Made by a program: the position numbers and the translations under genes | NCBI RefSeq assembly: GCF_000006565.2 | Contig: NC_031473.1 | Coordinates: 186,001 to 250,000, forward strand | Reading direction: 5' to 3' | From: Toxoplasma gondii ME49 | Taxonomy: Eukaryota > Apicomplexa > Conoidasida > Eucoccidiorida > Sarcocystidae | Length of the DNA stretch: 64,000 nucleotides | The notes under the pieces: generated by a model | Seen by the model: the letters and a program-made list of their open reading frames with translations, nothing else | The model's database searches: none | What the model was told of the DNA's origin: nothing | In this document: piece by piece, positions 59,612 to 64,000 of the stretch | Layout of the letters: each line of letters opens with the position of its first letter | Numbering within the stretch: position 1 is the stretch's first letter

Positions 59612-60700
59612 CTTGAGTAGACTGGGGGGCCAGCATCGCACACAAAAAACAAGGACCCATCAAAGGAAATCAGAGAGCCCAGGGGCACACCCAGCAACAG
59701 GGAAAAGGTGAGATGAAAGTGCCAAAATGCAGTAGTCTCACTTTTTGAGCATAATAGACGAATTATCTTTCGCTGTATCCGTAAAGCTTTTCGGTGGGAA
59801 CACAGGGTGGCATATCCATTGGAAGCACACCGAGGAACGCTACTGGCAGGCGTTGTCCGGAGACGGAGAGACTGCTGTGGCAGTTTAATCCGTCCATGTC
59901 CACTCTACAGTGGAATTCTAACTAGTGTTGCTCGTGATGACCTTCACAAGCGCTTTTCTGGTGGTCTGCTCACACGCCAAAAAAACAGGCCAAAGGGGAG
60001 CGGAAAATATGCGCCCGCGTCGGCCACAGCTTAGCCGAGAAGCGATCTACACCGAGAAAGAAAACCAACCGCAAATTTGAAGAAAATCACTTTCACCTGC
60101 GTTCTAAGAACAATAACTGTCGAGCATCTTGCTATCTTGACAAAACTGTGGCGCGAGCTCGTCTGCGGCGAGAAAGCGCGAGAATTTGCCTCCGGGGCCC
60201 TCAACGGGAATTCAGGGTCACAGTGCTTGTATGAAACTTACAGGTTGAGATGGAGAGGTCGTTACCCAGGAGTCAGCGACGGTAAAGCGAAAGAGAAGCA
60301 AAGTATTTCGACAATTTAGAGAGACATGGAAGAGAAGGAATCGCGGAGCCGAGGTGCGAGACGCGATGTGGGGGAACCCGACCCGAATCTGTCACTCCAT
60401 CGCGGGAGGGAGGAGAGCTAGCTGGACGAGAGTGGCGAAAGCAGCAACGGCAGAGCAGAGTCAATCTGTCCTGTCACGTGAGTTTCCGACGTTTCCTATC
60501 TCTCCATATCAACGATTGTTCCGTATCCAAGAGGGGTATCTCCACACAACGTGAGAGAGATGTTTCGGAGACGAGCCGATTTAAGAAACGATCGGCAACA
60601 ACTAGGCCAAATGGTGGTGTTACCAAATCGGATTCGATGATCTGCGTCACCGACTCTATTCTTGAGCAGTTGACAGTATTGAGCCTCTGTGGAAGATGCT
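59612..60700 (-). promoter_or_regulatory. Upstream flank of array gene 5, with array element copy 5
   Basis: The leader TTTTTGTGTGCGATGCTGG precedes the start codon. 59986-60480 is direct repeat C. The element is at about 60611-60650 as ATGGTGGTGTTACCAAATCG plus GATTCGATGATCTGCGTCACC, about 1.0 kb above the start codon. Its plus-strand frame carries stops on both sides of KWWCYQIGFDDLRHRLYS. Confidence 0.4.
59986..60480. repeat. Direct repeat C, copy 1 (nearly identical to copy 2)
   Basis: About 495 bp, from ACAGGCCAAAGGGGAGCGGA to GTCAATCTGTCCTGTCACGT, are repeated at 62786-63280 with only a handful of substitutions (for example GTCGAGCATC versus GCCGCGCATC) and about one indel. Both copies lie in the upstream flank of an array gene. 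This is the youngest-looking duplication in the window. Confidence 0.93.
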
Positions 60701-61204
60701 CTTACGATGAAGACATTGACGGGAAAAAGGGGAGATCACAAATCAAGCTATGTAAAGAAGTGAGTGTCTCGTACCTGATATGTGTGCAACTATGTGGAGA
60801 ACCTGTGAATATATTTCGGCGGAGCCGAAATCCCTATTTCCATTTATGCGAATATACAAACAGGGATATACAGATACACATGAATCGTTGACAGTCTTCT
60901 GGTCGGGGTGCATTTATCTATAAATGCATACACACGAGATGTCTCGTGCATTACTTGTAAGGTTGCATGTTTGGGACTGCCTGCTTGTTGTGAGAAGTGC
61001 ATTTTTGTGTGCAGTGGAGCAGGTCCAGGCGCTTGGTTCCTTTTGTGCCGAGGCTTCGGATAGCGCGATCCGTTGCTCAGGGTGCGAGTAAACGATACTT
61101 TTAACATTCGTGGAAAAACACAGGCCATCATGATGTGTGCACATGCACTCATGTGATACACCCACGCACCTACGGCCAACAACAGATACTCCGTGCAGTG
61201 CGTC

Positions 61205-61545
61205 CTGCCTGACCCCGTGCTTCATGGCTACAGCAAGTTGCCATACGGAAAGTGCTCGACTAAAACTGACAGGACGCAAGGCGTGTCTTTACCTTTGATG
61301 TAAGTTCCCCACGGCTGCACAAAGAAAACTACAACTGCAGCGAAAGACAGACATGACAAGCATCTTGTTGAAAGACCGCTAGTGGAAGGACGAATTTTAA
61401 AAAGTAAACACAGAAGTACCTGGTTCCTCAACCACACGAGGCATAACGTGGAGTGATCTGAAAAACGAACAAACGACCTCGAGGGTTCGGCGCAAAAACT
61501 GGAATTCGAATCAGAATTCTCAGATTATGGCGCGAGCGAGGGAAT
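61205..61545. repeat. Direct repeat B, copy 2
   Basis: Partner of 58268-58540. It contains AAGTTGCCATACGGAAAGTG, TACCTGGTTCCTCAACCACA and TTCGGCGCAAAAACTGG. Confidence 0.75.
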
Positions 61546-62020
61546 TTTTGGGGAGCCAGACATGAGTCGTCTAGTCGAGGGTTGTCTGGCGTTGACGGTA
61601 GCACTCAGTTTGAGAATAGCGAAGGAGTAACGTCCAACAAACTTGCGTATAGTTGGACAGAGTGAAGGAAACCCGTAGATTGGCTAGAGGCTTGTCTGAA
61701 ACCGTATTAGATGCGTGTAGTTACCGGCCCGACTCGCAGGGGTGGCAAGTACGGAATGCAGCAACCGAAGAAGCAGACACAGGATTAATTCCGCGGTATA
61801 ACGATACTGGAATCCATTTGCATCATGAAAAGGTACCGTTTAAAAACCGTACAAGAGCACACCTCTCAGAGAGCTTGAGGCGTGGCATGGTGTGGCGACT
61901 GGACACCCACCAATGGATGTACAGTTGAATACCGACGCAAACACTGAGAGGTGAACTCCACTTCAGTAAAAGTATCGGACTTAAACAAGCACGGGACCTT
62001 AGTGGCGGTAAATGAGAAGT
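61546..62020. other. 3' flank of array gene 6
   Basis: Matches other array 3' flanks (ACCGGCCCGACTCGCAGGGG, GGCATGGTGTGGCGACTGGA, GGTAAATGAGAAGTTTACGCG). Likely 3' UTR and downstream sequence. No gene. Confidence 0.5.
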
Positions 62021-62566
62021 TTACGCGAAGTGCAACAGAGATGCAACGACTCCCGCGACGGCGCTCGCGGCCATGACGGGGCGGACAGCCGAGGAAGCGA
62101 TGTGGAAGGTGACTTTGCATTCATTCTTTTCTTCCTCTCGAGTTTTGGAAGCGTCTTTTCGGCAGTAGACATGAAGGCTGTGATCGTCGCTGGGCAAACT
62201 GGGGACTGTAAAGTTGTACTTTGCCGCGGTAGCACTTGCAACCAGAGTTGCCGTGGCAGCATCCGCCGTCGTGACATTTTCTAGTGTCGCACCGGGGAGG
62301 AAATCGCGAATTTTGACGCGGTTGTCTCCCTCGAACATTTCCGGAGTGCTGGCGTTGAACGCCGGGTCCAGGGTGGGGACGTCTTCACCGCAAGTGAAGA
62401 GGATAAATTCACCAGCTTGCGTAATGTTGAAGCTCAGCGATTTGTTCTTCGAGCAAGTGGTATCTTTGGCCTGCTGAGCGGACTCTAGTGTGTTGTCGGC
62501 TGCCACGGCAGAGGTTTGCTGGGCAGCGAGGGCGAGGGCACCCAGTGTCAAGAGGGAGAATTTCAT
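62021..62566 (-). CDS. SAG/SRS-like GPI-anchored surface protein, array gene 6 (181 aa)
   Basis: Signal peptide MKFSLLTLGALALAAQQTSA from the ATG at 62566 (context TACTCAAGATGAAA). Four mature cysteines: TTCSKNKSLSF, FTCGEDV, HVYCRKD, NECKVTF. The middle (MFEGDNRVKIRDFLPGATL) differs from the other members, whereas VPSLPSDDHSLHVYC and the tail ASSAVRPVMAASAVAGVVAS are shared. A short Ala/Thr-rich insert (DAATATLVASATAA) lies before the strand motif. Hydrophobic end fits a GPI signal. Single exon, intact. Confidence 0.78.
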   Translation of the reverse strand: MKFSLLTLGALALAAQQTSAVAADNTLESAQQAKDTTCSKNKSLSFNITQAGEFILFTCGEDVPTLDPAFNASTPEMFEGDNRVKIRDFLPGATLENVTTADAATATLVASATAAKYNFTVPSLPSDDHSLHVYCRKDASKTREEEKNECKVTFHIASSAVRPVMAASAVAGVVASLLHFA

Positions 62567-64000
62567 CTTGAGTAAACTGCGGAAGCACCTATCACACACA
62601 GAAAAGAGACGCACGCCGATAAACCACACTGCCCGAGCTACAAGAGGCCAGAGATATTGCTGTAAAAAGTTAGTTTGAAGGACTGAGATCCGCTCACAAC
62701 CGTTCTACACTGCTTTTCGGAATAGCCGCACGATGCGGGGGGTCTTCACAGGGTTTTTTTCGTGGTGTGCCCACGCGCCTGCGTGACAGGCCAAAGGGGA
62801 GCGGAAAATATGCGCCCGCGTCGGCCACAGCTTAGCCGAGAAGCGATCTACACCGAGAAAGAAAACCAACCGCAAATTTGAAGAAAATCACTTTCACCTG
62901 CGTTCTAAGAACAATAACTGCCGCGCATCTTGCTATCTTGACAAAACTATGGCGCGAGCTCGTCTGCGGCGAGAAAGCGCGAGAATTTGCCTCCGGGGCC
63001 CTCAACGGGAATTCAGGGTCACAGTGCTTGTATGAAACTTACAGGTTGAGATGGAGAGGTCGTTACCCAGGAGTCAGCGACGGTAAAGCGAAAGAGAAGC
63101 AAAGTATTTCGACAATTTAGAGAGACATGGAAGAGAAGGAATCGCGGAGCCGAGGTGCGAAACCCGATGTGGGGGAACCCGACCCGAATCTGTCACTCCA
63201 TCGCGGGAGGGAGGAGAGCTAGCTGGACGAGAGCGGCGAAAGCAGCAACGGCAGAGCAGAGTCAATCTGTCCTGTCACGTGAGCTTCCGAGTTTTCCTGT
63301 CTCTGAAAATCATTTTTTCTCTCCAGGGGACGTGTCAAAACAAATCGAGAAATGGAGGTGGAGAGTAGATGAGTCGACGAACGGAAGGGCAGACGACAAC
63401 TGAGTCCCATTGTGGTGTTACCAAATCGGATTCGATGATCTTTTGTCACCGACTCTCCTCTAGCACATGTAACAATAATAAGCCTCGGTGAAAGACGAGT
63501 TTTCGAAGAAGGCACTGATCGATAAAAAACGAAGAAGGACACAAATCGAGGTGTGTGTAAAGGCGAATGTTTCGTTTGTAGACGTGCATAAAACTATATA
63601 CAGAATTTGTGTAAACGTTACTTCACTTTCTTGCACATATGTGCCTTGATGCGTGCATCGATTGTCATCAAGAATGGAGAAAGTCGAAGCCATACCTCAA
63701 CCCGTATGTATGTTGACACAACTAGACACGCGTGATTATACATATATATATATATATATATATATATGTATACATAGGCGCAGACAGATAGGTGAAATTT
63801 CATTGATCTGGAAGCACATACATAGAAAGTGGATAGTAGATTCCAAATATGGCGGCAGGTGTGATGCTGTGTCTGTGATGCATCGTGGATCTTCGTGTGC
63901 AGCGCAAAAGGTAGAGAGACACCCGTGTTTTTTGTGGAGTTCTTCGGCAGCGTGACACCTTGATTAGAGAGTGATTGAACGAGTCCTTTCACATTCTCAC
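62567..64000 (-). promoter_or_regulatory. Upstream flank of array gene 6, with array element copy 6 and the start of the next unit
   Basis: Leader TTTTCTGTGTGTGATAGG precedes the gene. 62786-63280 is direct repeat C copy 2. The element lies at about 63419-63450 as TGTGGTGTTACCAAATCGGA plus TTCGATGATC, about 860 bp above the start codon. After it come the TCGATTGTCATCAAGAATGG block (about 63659), a TA tract (about 63740-63770), and GAGTTCTTCGGCAGCGTG near 63940, which resembles the block at 49938, so the array may go on beyond the window. Confidence 0.45.
62786..63280. repeat. Direct repeat C, copy 2
   Basis: Partner of 59986-60480, offset 2,800-2,801 bp. Confidence 0.93.

Noticed and set aside
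60077..60319. 80-codon frame MKKITFTCVL..., also present at 62878-63120
   Set aside because: Tempting because it is duplicated, but the two copies lie in a nearly identical DNA repeat, so conservation carries no coding information. No signal peptide or family is seen, and the corresponding flanks of genes 1, 2 and 4 do not keep the frame.
1..64000. tRNA and rRNA genes
   Set aside because: I looked for GGTTCRANYCC-type T-arms and rRNA-like blocks and found none with a matching acceptor stem. A tRNA-finding program would be decisive.

Overview
The window looks like nuclear DNA of Toxoplasma gondii or a very close tissue-cyst coccidian such as Hammondia. The reasons are large intron-bearing genes with CT-rich acceptors, long serine (TTC/TCC), glutamate and arginine runs inside coding sequence, many (TA)n and GATA-like microsatellites in introns and spacers, and a tandem array of small secreted GPI-type surface proteins with SAG/SRS-like cysteine patterns. 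The assignment is inference; no database was consulted.

Layout. 1-3527 (+): 3' end of a multi-exon gene for a protein with about six membrane segments; its start lies left of the window. 3528-8226: spacer. 8227-21417 (+): a 12-exon synaptojanin-like gene, a Sac1-type phosphoinositide phosphatase fused to an inositol-polyphosphate 5-phosphatase, with a DPF motif near each end. 21418-24235: spacer. 24236-29560 (+): one uninterrupted frame of 1,774 codons, very acidic and arginine-rich, ending in a segment that resembles BIVM-like, papain-fold proteins. 29561-38907: a more AT-rich interval with no assured gene, but with candidate minus-strand exons. 38908-45524 (+): a five-exon gene for a protein with an apparently split PH domain. 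45525-64000: a tandem array on the minus strand with five intact one-exon surface-protein genes (181-194 aa) and one broken copy.

The array repeats more than its genes. The flanks carry their own repeated blocks, and 0.85-1.0 kb upstream of each intact gene lies a short conserved element. The leftmost copy of that element, which has no surface gene beside it, forms the coding end of the last exon of the neighbouring PH gene. In the other five copies the same frame is broken or altered. The array may therefore have grown from a duplication that included the end of that gene, or the element may be a conserved upstream control site.

Two genes suggest a membrane-lipid theme: synaptojanin-like (turnover of PI 4-phosphate, PI(4,5)P2 and related lipids, with endocytic adaptor motifs) and a PH-domain protein that may bind phosphoinositides. 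Nothing in the sequence shows that they are co-regulated. The surface-protein array is a separate, fast-evolving locus.
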